Notes under the pieces: model-generated
Seen by the model: only the letters and a program-made list of their open reading frames with translations
What the model was told of the DNA's origin: nothing
The model's database searches: none
Translations under genes and position numbers: made by a program
Assembly (NCBI RefSeq): GCF_025677645.1
Contig: NZ_CP106879.1
Location: 3,592,542-3,656,541, forward strand
DNA: 64,000 nucleotides
Direction: 5' to 3'
Origin: Curtobacterium poinsettiae
Lineage (GTDB): Bacteria; Actinomycetota; Actinomycetes; Actinomycetales; Microbacteriaceae
Part shown: one piece after another, positions 8,780-17,403 of the stretch
Position numbering within the stretch: position 1 is the first letter of the stretch
Layout of the letters: the number at the start of each line of letters is the position of its first letter

Positions 8780-9319
8780 TCAGTCCTGGCTGTCCAGGCT
8801 CATCCGGTCGAAGTTCCCCACGAAGCACTGCGAGCTGCCGTCGATGGTGTACCCGCGGGGATCGGCGCGGAAGTCCGAAGACTGCACTGGGCCACCGCGA
8901 CCTCGGACGCCGAGGATCGGGTCCTCGCCGCCGGTCTGGTAGCGCTCGGTTGTGACCCCGAGGTCCTTCCAGTGCTGTTCCACCGCCTCGACGTCGGCCT
9001 TCGGGTCAGCGCTCGCGGACCGGACCATGGCGTAGGAGTACTCGACGCCGCGGACCCCCGGGGCGAGGCCACACTTCCCGAGCCCAGGGCCCTCATTGAC
9101 CTCCCAGCCCTCCCCCACCACGTCGGTCGAGTCCTCGATGAACGTGACGATGGACTCCTTCGCCTGCTCAGGAGTCTTTCTGATGCCGGCGCTGCAGCCC
9201 GTGAGGACGACCACCATGAGCAGTGCGACTGCGGTCGCTCGGAGGCCGGCGACAGCCCTCCACCGAGTGGGTGCAACGCGGGAGTTCCTCGCAGACCGGT
9301 CGGCGTCTGCGATGCGCAC
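8780..9319 (-). CDS. Putative lipoprotein, third gene of the hydrolase/lipoprotein set
   Basis: About 180 residues, no family recognised. A hydrophobic signal (LRATAVALLMVVVLTGCS) ends in lipobox LTGC, so it is likely anchored outside the membrane. The mature part is soluble, with ESIVTFIEDSTDVVGEGWEV and three further Cys residues (GKCGLAPG, SSQCFVG) that could form a disulfide. Start taken as GTG at 9319, 14 bp after the stop of the preceding lipoprotein gene; the ribosome site is weak and the start uncertain. It resembles the gene before it in architecture (short lipoprotein with a Trp/Gly-rich mature domain), so both may do related jobs next to the hydrolase. Confidence 0.65.
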   Translation of the reverse strand: MRIADADRSARNSRVAPTRWRAVAGLRATAVALLMVVVLTGCSAGIRKTPEQAKESIVTFIEDSTDVVGEGWEVNEGPGLGKCGLAPGVRGVEYSYAMVRSASADPKADVEAVEQHWKDLGVTTERYQTGGEDPILGVRGRGGPVQSSDFRADPRGYTIDGSSQCFVGNFDRMSLDSQD

Positions 9320-9332
9320 CCATGTCCGGAGA

Positions 9333-10040
9333 TCAGCGCTGCCGGACAGGATCGCTCCAATTCGGGAACGGCTCCGAGACGCCCGGCTCGGATTTATCGG
9401 GGAAGTCGGCGGGGTCGCGCAGTGCGATCGCTTTGATGAGCTCCGGAGCATCGTGTGCCCAGAACGCCTTGCTGTACACCCCGAGCGAGTACTGCCCGTT
9501 CGGCCGCACGTTCCAGGTCACCCACCATCCGTCACCGGTGTCGGCCCGGACCTCGTGATCCGTACCGATCTTCGCGCTGCTCCAGCGCCACCCTTCTTCA
9601 TCGAAGTAGCGCTGCATCGGATCGAGGTCCTCCACCGCGCCGGTCGCGCCCTTCGGTTCGATGATCCGTACCGCTCGGAACGCGTAGGAGTTCTCCTTGG
9701 TTGCACCCTCCGGCGCCTTTCCAAACGCGTCGTCGCCTGCGGGCAGAGGACGGACGTCTCCGCCGTTCCAGTACCACGTGCCGTCCGAGATCTGTCGTTG
9801 TGCGGCTGCGAGCACGGCCTGCCCGTGCTCGTACCGCTCGCCAGCCAGCTCGAACTCGTCCTGCAACGAGAGATCGGCTACCTGCGCCTGGGTCTTACCT
9901 GCTGCGTCTTGCGCGTCCTGTCCGGTCACGTCGCCTCCTCTGCCTGCGCCGCTTGAGGCGCATCCGGTCGTCGCGAGCACCACGGCCGCGAGCATGGTCA
10001 CGATCGCGCCGCGCAGTCGGGGACGAATCTTGACTCTCAT
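9333..10040 (-). CDS. Putative lipoprotein coupled to the upstream hydrolase
   Basis: About 235 residues, unknown family. Signal peptide AIVTMLAAVVLATTGCASS with lipobox TTGC. The mature domain has an early helical part (DEFELAGERYEHGQAVLAAAQRQI) and then an aromatic, mixed beta part (GDGWWVTWNVRPNGQYSLGVY). The ATG at 10040 overlaps the stop of the hydrolase gene by four bases (ATGA), showing translational coupling. A longer in-frame reading exists but would run deep into the hydrolase gene. Coupling of a lipoprotein to an enzyme with a WXG-like head suggests a partner, inhibitor or surface anchor, which is speculation. Confidence 0.7.
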   Translation of the reverse strand: MRVKIRPRLRGAIVTMLAAVVLATTGCASSGAGRGGDVTGQDAQDAAGKTQAQVADLSLQDEFELAGERYEHGQAVLAAAQRQISDGTWYWNGGDVRPLPAGDDAFGKAPEGATKENSYAFRAVRIIEPKGATGAVEDLDPMQRYFDEEGWRWSSAKIGTDHEVRADTGDGWWVTWNVRPNGQYSLGVYSKAFWAHDAPELIKAIALRDPADFPDKSEPGVSEPFPNWSDPVRQR

Positions 10041-11878
10041 GGCCCCATCTTCCCGTCTGCGACGATCTGCGCCAGCGTGCGGAGCGTGGTCGAGTCGTTC
10101 GAGAGGTACCCGACGTCGTCCGAATCGGAGTCGTGCCACATGTCGTGGCCCGTCACCCCTCTCGTACCCTCGGCTGCCTCCGAGGAGAACTCCTGCACGC
10201 CGTCGAACCCGAGCGGATCTGCCCGGGTCGCCACGCCCAGCCACTGACCGCCCGGCCCGAGCGGATCGTCCTTCGCGGCCGTCGCGTACACGTTCGCGGC
10301 ATGGACGTCGTCGATCTCGGTCCCGCGCGGGAAGCCGACGGACCCGTACGACACGAACGACTCAACCTGGTGTTCCGTCAACTGAAGCCCCTGCACCGCG
10401 GTGGTGGAGCCGTACGAGTGCGCTGCAACCGTGAAGGTGTCGGGGCCACCGTCCGACCTGCTGTCGAAGACACCGTCCACGAAGGAAGCCAGTTGACCTG
10501 CGCCGGATTCTGATCGGTCGGGCCAGCCCACCTCCGCCGGGTTCGGCGCGTGGTAGCCGACCCAGGAAACGACGGCGTAGGTCTGCGATCGGTCATCGCT
10601 GTGCGCCTGGCGCAACAATCCCTCGGCGGCCACGACGCGCTCGCCCATGCCAGCCACGTCCGAGTTCATCCCCGGCACGTTCACCGTCACGTTCTTCGCC
10701 GTGTCGAGGTCGCCAAGCGACACGGCGGCGACCAGCGCACCGTCGTGCACCCCGAATCCAACGAGTTGCGCGGTCTTGGACGCCGCAGGTCCGGGGAGTG
10801 TCTCAGCACTGAGGTCGGCCGCGTCAACGGCCTTTTGCAGCGCGTTGACCTGTTCCTCGAAGTCCGACCGGCCGATGCGCTGCTCGCCGAAGCCCATGAG
10901 CGTGTACACGCGCTCCGGATCCCGCACCGCCGCCGCAAGCACGGCTCGTGACGCGATGTCGCGCTGCGCAGCAGGGATGCCGTCGAGGTTTGCGAGCAGG
11001 TACTGCGTCGCCAACGGCAAGGACTCGATGTACTCGTCCGTCTGCGGGACCTTCGCCCAGGCCGCGGCGACCTCGGCAGGGGTCAGACCCGGCCGGAGCA
11101 GCTCGGACAGCGCTGGCGACGCGGTCACCGTCGCCACGGCGTCGAGCATCAGGTCCGGGAGAGCGCCGCCTCCAGCGCGGTCGAAGGCGTTCGCGATGCC
11201 TTCGATCCAGCTCGCCTCCAGGGCGTTCTCGGCCATCAGCCGGTCGAACCCCGCCACGACTGTCGAACCCTGGACCGGCACCCATGAACAAGCCGAACAG
11301 AAGCGGGTCCAGGCGTTCTTCACCCGGATCAGGTGCTGCCCAGCGCTGCCGTCGGCCGCTCTGCTGGCCCCGACGAACGTCAGGAGCGCATCAGGATCCG
11401 CGGAGGACGTGCTTCCCGAGCTCCCGCCAGCCGTGCGCGGGCGCGCCCTCGGCAGGAACGTTGCCGTGACCGGGGTCGGGTGCACAGCCGTGTCATCCGG
11501 ACGTCGGTCGATCACGCCGTCGATGTAGGCCGACGCCACGGCGAGCGGATCCCCGGACGCGCGACGCTGCTCACGCTCCTCCTCACGCGCACTCCATTCG
11601 CGCGATTCCCGGAGTCGGCGCCGCTCGGATTCAGCCTCGCGTTTCGCCCGATCGATCGACGTCTTGAGGTCAGCGAAGACACCGGCGAGACGCTGCGTGT
11701 CCTCCGACCGGATCGTGCTGTCGGTCGTGAAGAGCGTCGCGTAGCTGCCGCGGAACTCCCGAACCGCTGACTCGACTCGCATCCGATCCGCCATAGCCTG
11801 CGATCGCAGGTCCCCGGAGGCCCCCTCCGCAGCAGCGATGAGGGCATCGGCTGCCCCGTCATCGAACACAATCGTCAC
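10037..11878 (-). CDS. Alpha/beta hydrolase (DUF1023-like) with helical N-terminal domain
   Basis: About 613 residues. The C-terminal third carries an alpha/beta hydrolase fold of the actinobacterial DUF1023 kind: DTFTVAAHSYGSTTAVQGL holds the nucleophile elbow (H-S-Y-G-S, Ser as nucleophile), and HDMWHDSDSDD near the end could supply the catalytic His. The first 120 residues are alpha-helical and charged (DRAKREAESERRRLRESRE), like the WXG100/ESX-type heads often seen before DUF1023. No signal peptide or membrane span is visible. GTG at 11878 was chosen because the sequence before it looks non-coding. Two lipoproteins follow in the same operon. Substrate unknown; lipid or cell-wall ester cleavage, or a secreted effector, are possible. 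Confidence 0.72.
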   Translation of the reverse strand: MTIVFDDGAADALIAAAEGASGDLRSQAMADRMRVESAVREFRGSYATLFTTDSTIRSEDTQRLAGVFADLKTSIDRAKREAESERRRLRESREWSAREEEREQRRASGDPLAVASAYIDGVIDRRPDDTAVHPTPVTATFLPRARPRTAGGSSGSTSSADPDALLTFVGASRAADGSAGQHLIRVKNAWTRFCSACSWVPVQGSTVVAGFDRLMAENALEASWIEGIANAFDRAGGGALPDLMLDAVATVTASPALSELLRPGLTPAEVAAAWAKVPQTDEYIESLPLATQYLLANLDGIPAAQRDIASRAVLAAAVRDPERVYTLMGFGEQRIGRSDFEEQVNALQKAVDAADLSAETLPGPAASKTAQLVGFGVHDGALVAAVSLGDLDTAKNVTVNVPGMNSDVAGMGERVVAAEGLLRQAHSDDRSQTYAVVSWVGYHAPNPAEVGWPDRSESGAGQLASFVDGVFDSRSDGGPDTFTVAAHSYGSTTAVQGLQLTEHQVESFVSYGSVGFPRGTEIDDVHAANVYATAAKDDPLGPGGQWLGVATRADPLGFDGVQEFSSEAAEGTRGVTGHDMWHDSDSDDVGYLSNDSTTLRTLAQIVADGKMGP

Positions 11879-12259
11879 GCACACCCCCGTGTGGATCGCA
11901 ATCTGTCCTTCGACCCTACTGGACGGCCGATGACCCTGCGCAACCAGGCGGTCGACGGGCATCGCGATCATCGTCGGACCTCGCGGCAATCCGGAGGTGT
12001 GATGGGCCAGTTCAGCGACGGTCGTCTGAGGATCGGACCCGTCCGGGAGGGAGGGTACGACCGGCCGATTCAGTTCCAGCGAGAGCGCAGCCGTCGTCCG
12101 GTGCCCCCCTCGTGATGCTTCCCCTCTCGGGCAGCCATCTCTCGACGTTCAGTCGAGTCGGCTCGCGGCCGGGTCCCAGCCATCAGCGTCGGGATGCTCG
12201 CTCGCCACCGTGCATCCGGAATGTTGCCGTTCATGCTCCAGGGCGTTAGCGTCGTCACC
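11879..12259. other. Intergenic region, divergent promoters, nothing else recognised
   Basis: About 380 bases between the leftward hydrolase gene and the rightward SdpI-like gene. Short open frames are present on both strands but none has family resemblance, a good ribosome site or convincing codon bias. Presumably holds the two divergent promoters. Confidence 0.4.
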
Positions 12260-12667
12260 ATGCCCGGAGCAATGGTGGCCGCACTCGCCCTCGAGATCGG
12301 CGGAGCGGTCCTCGTGATGTGGTTGACGTGGCGAGCTGCGACCGGACAGCACGGCCGGAACGACCTCGCTGGCGTCCGGACGCGCGTCACGATGTCCAGC
12401 GACGACGCCTGGCGGACCGGGCACCGAGCGGCGCTGCCTCCGACGCTGATCTCGGGCGTGATCACCGTTCTCTGGTGCGCGGTGTGCATCATCGTGCCCG
12501 CGCTCCGTACCCCCGCCCCGGTGATCGTCGCGGCGATCATCCTCGCGGGCGGCGCAGTCCTCTCCATTCCTGCTGCCCACCTCGCGGTACGCCGAGCGGC
12601 GCTCGAGGATCAGACCGGTCACCAGGACGCGCAGACTGACTCACCGGCGTCAGGCCGAGGGCGTTGA
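12260..12667 (+). CDS. SdpI-like membrane protein
   Basis: About 135 residues with an N-terminal span (VAALALEIGGAVLVMWLTW) and two more further on (LISGVITVLWCAVCIIVPAL and APVIVAAIILAGGAVL). Between them sits GVRTRVTMSSDDAWRTGHRAA, the conserved cytoplasmic motif of actinobacterial SdpI-family proteins. In Bacillus, SdpI gives immunity to the SdpC toxin; in actinobacteria the role of the shorter relatives is unknown. The start is uncertain: ATG at 12260 is used, with ATG at 12272 as an alternative. The PRC-barrel gene follows after eight bases, so they may be one transcript. Confidence 0.75.
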   Translation: MPGAMVAALALEIGGAVLVMWLTWRAATGQHGRNDLAGVRTRVTMSSDDAWRTGHRAALPPTLISGVITVLWCAVCIIVPALRTPAPVIVAAIILAGGAVLSIPAAHLAVRRAALEDQTGHQDAQTDSPASGRGR

Positions 12668-12675
12668 CTGCACCC

Positions 12676-13101
12676 ATGATCACGAAGGACCAGATCCACG
12701 AAGTGGAGCACGCGACCGTCCGAGACCGCGACGGCGCATCGGTCGGCAAGGTCGCGCAGGTGTTCCCCTCCGACGAGGACGGCAGTGCTGCGTTCGTCAG
12801 TGTGGCTACGGGACTCCTCGGGGGACACACCGCGCTCGTCCCGGTCGAGGATGCCACCTTCGACGGCACGGACCTGCACGTCGGGTACACGAAGAGCGCG
12901 ATCAAGGGTGCACCCTTCCCCGGAGCCGGGAACACCTTGTCCGTCACCGAGGCGAACGCCGTCCGCAAGCACTTCGGGCTGTCGCCCGCAGGCAAGGCGA
13001 CCGGCGACATGGGCGACCCGCACGAGAATCTCGACCAGGCCGGTACCGGCCCGACGGGCGCAGACGACACCGAAGGCGCGGGAACGACGCCACCTGCGTG
13101 A
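12676..13101 (+). CDS. PRC-barrel domain protein
   Basis: About 141 residues. The first 75 form a PRC-barrel (HATVRDRDGASVGKVAQVF, then ALVPVEDATFDGTDLHVGY), a small beta barrel found in photosynthetic reaction centre subunit H, RimM and many stress-related proteins of soil bacteria. A short conserved helix follows (TLSVTEANAVRKHFGLS), then an acidic, Gly/Thr-rich disordered tail. ATG at 12676 is chosen over an in-frame TTG at 12664. No signal peptide, so cytoplasmic. A general stress role is common for this layout but is not shown by the sequence. Confidence 0.75.
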   Translation: MITKDQIHEVEHATVRDRDGASVGKVAQVFPSDEDGSAAFVSVATGLLGGHTALVPVEDATFDGTDLHVGYTKSAIKGAPFPGAGNTLSVTEANAVRKHFGLSPAGKATGDMGDPHENLDQAGTGPTGADDTEGAGTTPPA

Positions 13102-13141
13102 GCGATTGCGGGGCCCGCGCCGTCGCGCCCGCTGGATGCGT

Positions 13142-13164
13142 GCCTCCAGACCCGGACTGGAGGC
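13142..13164. terminator. Hairpin between convergent genes
   Basis: GCCTCCAG and CTGGAGGC arms with a seven-base loop, 40 bp after the PRC-barrel stop and 62 bp from the end of the convergent tetR gene. Likely a bidirectional terminator. It also belongs to the GCCTCC/GGAGGC palindrome family that recurs through the window. Confidence 0.5.
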
Positions 13165-13225
13165 GCGGCGGCACCCCGCCCCGCCGGTCACGTCGCCGCG
13201 GCGTCACCCTGACGTGCGCCGACGT

Positions 13226-13855
13226 TCAGTCCCAGGGACCGTCCGCGGTCCCGAGGTGCTCCCTGCCGAGTGGCGTGATCGGCAGGGCCGCGAGGCTCGC
13301 GATCCCCACCTGCAGGAGCGCCGCTCGCGAGGTCCCGACGCGCCCGATCGCCCCCATCCCCTCGATCACCGCGCAGAAGTAGGTGCCGAGCGCCTCGGCG
13401 TCGGCATCGGCCTCGACCTCGCCTGCCGTCTGCGCGTCGACGATGCAGGCCGTGTAGCCCGCGCGGATGGTGTCGAAGGCTTCAGAGACGGTCGCGGCGA
13501 CCTCCGCGTCACGGGCCGACAGCTCCACCGCCGCGCGGAGCAGCAGCGAGGGCGCCCCCTGTGCTGCACCGTGCTCGACCGCAACGGACACCAGCTGCGT
13601 CCGGATCCGCGCGATGGGGTGCTCGGAACTCCGCATGACGGACTGGACGACCTCGACTGCCTCCGCGGTGTCGCTGAGGAAGGCGCGCATGAAGAGTTCC
13701 TTCTTGCCGCCGAACGTGTTGTAGAGGCTCTGTCGCCCGAGGCCGGTCGCCGCGAGCAGGTCGTCGAGAGATGTGCCGTCGAAGCCGGACTCCGCGAAGG
13801 TGCGCCGGGCGCGCTCGACCACGTCGGCTTCGTCGAACTTGCGTGGCCGGGGCAT
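13226..13855 (-). CDS. TetR family transcriptional regulator
   Basis: 209 residues. The N-terminal helix-turn-helix is clear (DDLLAATGLGRQSLYNTFGGKKELFMRAFL), with the AcrR-like pattern of a recognition helix followed by YNTFGGKKELF. The C-terminal helical ligand domain resembles those of YcdC/TetR_C regulators (YTACIVDAQTAGEVEADADAEALG). Transcribed away from the SDR gene, with a perfect 16-bp palindrome in the 91-bp gap, so it almost certainly represses itself and the SDR gene and is released by the SDR substrate or a related compound. Confidence 0.9.
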   Translation of the reverse strand: MPRPRKFDEADVVERARRTFAESGFDGTSLDDLLAATGLGRQSLYNTFGGKKELFMRAFLSDTAEAVEVVQSVMRSSEHPIARIRTQLVSVAVEHGAAQGAPSLLLRAAVELSARDAEVAATVSEAFDTIRAGYTACIVDAQTAGEVEADADAEALGTYFCAVIEGMGAIGRVGTSRAALLQVGIASLAALPITPLGREHLGTADGPWD

Positions 13856-13877
13856 CCGAACTCCTCGAGACTCGTTG

Positions 13878-13893
13878 TTGACTGATCAGTCAA
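13878..13893. promoter_or_regulatory. TetR operator between the divergent tetR and SDR genes
   Basis: Perfect 16-bp palindrome TTGACTGATCAGTCAA, 23 bp upstream of the tetR start and 54 bp upstream of the SDR start. A second half-site (CAGTCAAC) occurs at 13919-13926. The size and perfect symmetry fit a TetR dimer site, and TTGACT may also serve as a -35 element. Confidence 0.7.
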
Positions 13894-13946
13894 GCACGAC
13901 GTACTGTTCTGGACCAAGCAGTCAACAACAACTCCAGGAGGACATC

Positions 13947-14693
13947 ATGGTCGGAGCACTGCAGGACAAGACCGCACTCGTCACGGGCGGAACCTCGGGC
14001 ATCGGACTCGCGGTCGTGCGCCGCTTCGTCGCCGAGGGGGCACACGTCTTCGTCACCGGGCGGCGGCAGGAGGCGCTCGACGCCGTGCGCGACGAGCTCG
14101 GCGACGCAGTGACGCCGATCCGTGCGGACGCCGCCCAGTCGGACGACATCGCGACGGTCTTCGCCGCGGTCGCCGAGCGCGGTCACGGCCTGGACGCCGT
14201 GCACGCCAACGCCGGTGGCGGTGAGTTCAAGCCCCTCGACGCCGTCACCCCCGAGGACTTCGAGGCGACGTTCGGCACCAACGTCCGCGGGACCACCCTG
14301 ACCGTCCAGGGAGCCTTGCCGTTCCTGCGCGAGGGGTCCGCCGTCGTCGTCACCGGATCGACGGCGGCATCCGGCACCGAGCCGTCGTTCGGCCTGTACG
14401 GGGCGTCGAAGGCCGCGATCGCTGCCCTCACCCGCACGTGGGCAGCCGAGCTCGCGCCGCGCGGTGTCCGGATCAACACGGTCGTCCCCGGGCCCACCGA
14501 GACCCCGGGTCTCGCCGGCCTCGCTCCGGGCAACCCGAACGCGATGCTCGAGCAGATGGCGAGCGGGATGCCGTTCGGCCGCCTCCTGCATCCAGAGGAG
14601 GTCGCCGCCACGGTGCTGTTCCTCGTGTCCGACCAGAGTTCGGGGATGACCGGGAGCGAGCTCCTCGTCGACGGGGGCAGCAGCATCGCCTGA
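13947..14693 (+). CDS. SDR family oxidoreductase
   Basis: 248 residues, classical short-chain dehydrogenase/reductase. Visible marks: Rossmann motif TGGTSGIG at residues 14-21, HANAGGG after strand four, the catalytic Ser in VTGSTAASG and the YGASK pair, then NTVVPGPTETPG after the active site. The Arg pair in VTGRRQEAL suggests NADPH. ATG at 13947 follows AGGAGG at ideal spacing. Controlled by the divergent TetR through the palindrome between them, a common pattern for quinone, aldehyde or xenobiotic reductases. The actual substrate is unknown. Confidence 0.9.
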   Translation: MVGALQDKTALVTGGTSGIGLAVVRRFVAEGAHVFVTGRRQEALDAVRDELGDAVTPIRADAAQSDDIATVFAAVAERGHGLDAVHANAGGGEFKPLDAVTPEDFEATFGTNVRGTTLTVQGALPFLREGSAVVVTGSTAASGTEPSFGLYGASKAAIAALTRTWAAELAPRGVRINTVVPGPTETPGLAGLAPGNPNAMLEQMASGMPFGRLLHPEEVAATVLFLVSDQSSGMTGSELLVDGGSSIA

Positions 14694-14909
14694 TCGCGTC
14701 AGCCGCCCGGCGGGTCTGCATGAAGCTACCTGCACGCCGCCGGCACCTCGTGGGGTCTCGGATTCTTCCCCCCTCCCAGCAGCGCAACCTCTCCTTGCGT
14801 CCGCCGCCCGTCCCGCCGATCGGCTGCCGGCGCTGTCTCGACAGCCGATCCCTTGCTGAGGGGGGTGCTCGTCAATCGGCGAGGACGAGACGGGCACCGG
14901 TGTTGGTGG

Positions 14910-15845
14910 TCAGCTGCGCATGGAGACACGGCGCTGCATCACCTGGCGAGTAGTGACGAACACCGCACCGGCAAGCACGATGTGCACCAGGACGAGGGCG
15001 ATGGCGTCGGGCTCGACCCACGTGATCGTCCAGCCCGACTCCAACCAGCCCGTGCCGCCGAGCACTGTGCGGGTCACGCTGAGTTGTGTCCAGTGGAAGG
15101 CGACCGCGACCAGGAGTGCGCCCTCCATGGGTAGGCGCCGGGCGGCGACGAGGGCGAGTCCGAACAGTGCCAGTTGCAGTACGTAGACCACGGGCTCGTT
15201 CCCGGCGGGGAACACCGACAGCTCGTTGCCCGTGTCGCCCAGCGCGGTCGTTATGAGCCACCGCACGGGCCCGACCACGAGTCCGACGAATGGGAAGAGC
15301 GCTGTCGTGGCGAGGGTAGCGACGACGAGGCCCCACCCATCGCGAAGGTTCGTCCACATGTACCCGCGCAGCGCGAGTTCCTCCGGCAGCGCTTCGAAGA
15401 GGGCAAGGACGATTCCGTTCACGAGGACGAATCGTGCGAACGCGACGGGGTCGAGGTCATCGACTCGGATCCATCCAGCGAGCCATGCGGGCACCCAGAC
15501 GACGAGGCCAGTCCCGACCCCGACTGCGATGCCCGTGGTCAGGGGACGCACGATGCGAGCGCTGAGTCCGAGGCTCCCCAGGCTGCGATGATCTACCCGA
15601 CGGCGCAGCAGGACGATAGCGGGCACCACGAGTGCCGACATGAGGGCCGCCTGCACGAAGACCGCCGTGGACCGAGCAAGCCCGAACGCCTGGTCGAACG
15701 CCGACGCGATCCCGACCGAGAGGCCAAGGCTCGCCCCGATGAGCAGCCAGCCCGCCAGTCCCAGGAGCAGGGCACGGAGTCGCGGCTGAGGCATCTGTGC
15801 AGGCTCGCGAGCTGCAGTGCCGGACAAAGCGAAGTCCGAAGGCAT
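14910..15845 (-). CDS. CPBP family intramembrane metalloprotease
   Basis: About 310 residues with roughly eight membrane spans. The family signature EALPEELALRGYMW (EExxxR motif) and a later FHWTQL with the metal-binding His identify a CAAX/CPBP (Abi) membrane protease. In bacteria these are linked to bacteriocin self-immunity, membrane protein processing or unknown roles. The start is uncertain: Met codons at 15899, 15845 and 15794 are all in frame, and none has a strong ribosome site; the last one begins just before the first span. It lies at the edge of the island that follows. Confidence 0.78.
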   Translation of the reverse strand: MPSDFALSGTAAREPAQMPQPRLRALLLGLAGWLLIGASLGLSVGIASAFDQAFGLARSTAVFVQAALMSALVVPAIVLLRRRVDHRSLGSLGLSARIVRPLTTGIAVGVGTGLVVWVPAWLAGWIRVDDLDPVAFARFVLVNGIVLALFEALPEELALRGYMWTNLRDGWGLVVATLATTALFPFVGLVVGPVRWLITTALGDTGNELSVFPAGNEPVVYVLQLALFGLALVAARRLPMEGALLVAVAFHWTQLSVTRTVLGGTGWLESGWTITWVEPDAIALVLVHIVLAGAVFVTTRQVMQRRVSMRS

Positions 15846-16222
15846 GCAGCTCATCTCGTCGGCGTCCGGCGAGCGGCCTGTACCGCCGCCACCGGCCATA
15901 CTTCACGGGCGTGCGCGTGCGCGTCAAATACCGAAGCATGCGAACACCCTCTGGCGCACCCTCCGAATGATGCGGGCGTCACCGGTGATCAGAGGAGGCG
16001 TCCGGAAAAGGATCGGTCAGTGAGACGCTCCAGACGTCGCTGGCGATTGCCGCGGTCGTCATCTTTTCGGTCTGCTGAGCCACCGCGAAGCTGTCAATTT
16101 TCAAGCGTTTCGGCACGTCCGCGAGGTCGGGGCCGTGGATCCGTTGGCCGCCGCTCCAGGCCAGACCGGCGTGATGATCGCCGTAGTCCTGGGTGGCCAC
16201 CTCATGCCTACTTCGCGACCCC
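15846..16222. other. Boundary region with one doubtful small frame
   Basis: About 375 bases between the CPBP gene and the first island gene. A leftward frame of 73 codons (15979-16200) begins 22 bp after the previous stop and could be a short gene or a decayed 3' fragment; it contains no recognisable domain and no strong ribosome site. No tRNA, direct repeat or other attachment site was recognised here. Confidence 0.3.
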
Positions 16223-17308
16223 CTACTCGTCGACGATGACGCCGCTGGTCTTGCTGGAGTAATCGACCGTGACAGGCATGAAGCCGTCGTAGAAGACCAC
16301 CCCGGACGGGCGGGCGGCCACCGATTTGTCAGCCGGGTCGGTCACCGGCGCCCGGAAACCGAGAGGGCTGCCGGCCACCACTCGCTTCGGAGGATGGTTG
16401 ATCACGAGCGTAGGAAATGGTGCGAGGTTTTCGTGCCCGTCGGGACCAAAGTGCTTGAGCGCCGCGACGTGGAAGAGCGCCGCGTAGACGTTCGCCATCA
16501 TCCAGGTCTCTGCGAGCACAGTCGGGACGTCGACGCGAATGGAGATGGCCTCGATGCCCCTTGGAGGCTTCCCGTGCGGCCTCGACAAGAACGTGAAGAG
16601 CGGTCGGTCGAAAAGGGGTAGGGACTTCCCCTCCCCAAACGCACTCAGAGGGACCTCGCCGTTCTCGTTCGGGGCTTCGCTCACGAGCTCGACACGAACA
16701 TCGTTGCGGCTGCTCACGGCGAGGCCGTGCTTGAACTTGTTGTGGCCGACGTTGACCGAGAGCTCGTCGTCGGTCAGGAGGTACTCCGCGTGCTCGACCC
16801 ACTCGAGAGCGGTGTACGCCCCCGATCGAGATCGGGCATTGCCATGTGCCTCCGGTGGAAGGACCAAGCGCACCCACAGCTCGTCGTCCGACTTGAACGA
16901 CGCCAGGCTCTTCTTGATGACGTCGGCTGTGCTGGTCGGACTGTCAGAGACCGCCAACCAAGTGCACGGCGCATCGCCCTGTCGAGGCGTAGCCGTCGAG
17001 ACGGCGTAGACGAAGCGCGAGAGCGCCTCCGCGCACTGATGGCGGAGTGCCAACGCGTCGACCGCGACCTGCATGTCGCGGTCCTCCGGCTTCCCGACCG
17101 AGAGTTCGTCGGTCCGGATGCCAAGGGCCTTGAAGAAGGCAGGCTGCTCGGCCCGAGACAGAGTGGGCGCGGCATCGGCGTCGCGGAGCAGCCCAGCAAT
17201 CCGAGACGAATAGTGCGACCCGGGGTCGGACCGGAAGAACTCGTCATCGAGCGTCTTCGCCTGCGCTGGCGTGAGTGAGGGGCCTTCGGGATGGACCTCG
17301 AGATACAT
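16223..17308 (-). CDS. Protein of unknown function (about 361 aa), last gene of the leftward island cluster
   Basis: No family recognised. Soluble, no signal peptide or membrane span. It begins MYLEVHPEGPSLTPAQAKTLDDEFF and ends in a region with PPKRVVAGSPLGFRAPVTDP and FYDGFMPVTVDYSSKTSG. ATG at 17308 is preferred to a start at 17326. Mixed alpha/beta appearance. It is the last of four leftward genes running from 20017 down to 16223 with gaps of 95 to 186 bp or overlaps, so a shared transcript is possible. The company of an AlbA_2-type protein suggests a role in mobile-element or defence biology, but nothing in this protein shows it. Confidence 0.6.
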   Translation of the reverse strand: MYLEVHPEGPSLTPAQAKTLDDEFFRSDPGSHYSSRIAGLLRDADAAPTLSRAEQPAFFKALGIRTDELSVGKPEDRDMQVAVDALALRHQCAEALSRFVYAVSTATPRQGDAPCTWLAVSDSPTSTADVIKKSLASFKSDDELWVRLVLPPEAHGNARSRSGAYTALEWVEHAEYLLTDDELSVNVGHNKFKHGLAVSSRNDVRVELVSEAPNENGEVPLSAFGEGKSLPLFDRPLFTFLSRPHGKPPRGIEAISIRVDVPTVLAETWMMANVYAALFHVAALKHFGPDGHENLAPFPTLVINHPPKRVVAGSPLGFRAPVTDPADKSVAARPSGVVFYDGFMPVTVDYSSKTSGVIVDE

Positions 17309-17403
17309 GGCCGCAGTCTGCCGCATCAGGGAGTTCAGCCGTGTCGCTGAAGCCCGGTTGTGGGGACGACCGGCCCAAATCTACTCGGCGGGCGACGATT
17401 TGA

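Noticed and set aside
11891-12115. Short + strand frame upstream of the SdpI-like gene
   Set aside because: Hydrophilic, Arg-rich, no ribosome site, and lies in the likely divergent promoter region.
15846-16222. tRNA or attachment site at the left edge of the island
   Set aside because: No cloverleaf, CCA end or matching direct repeat near 28.7-28.9 kb was found by eye.
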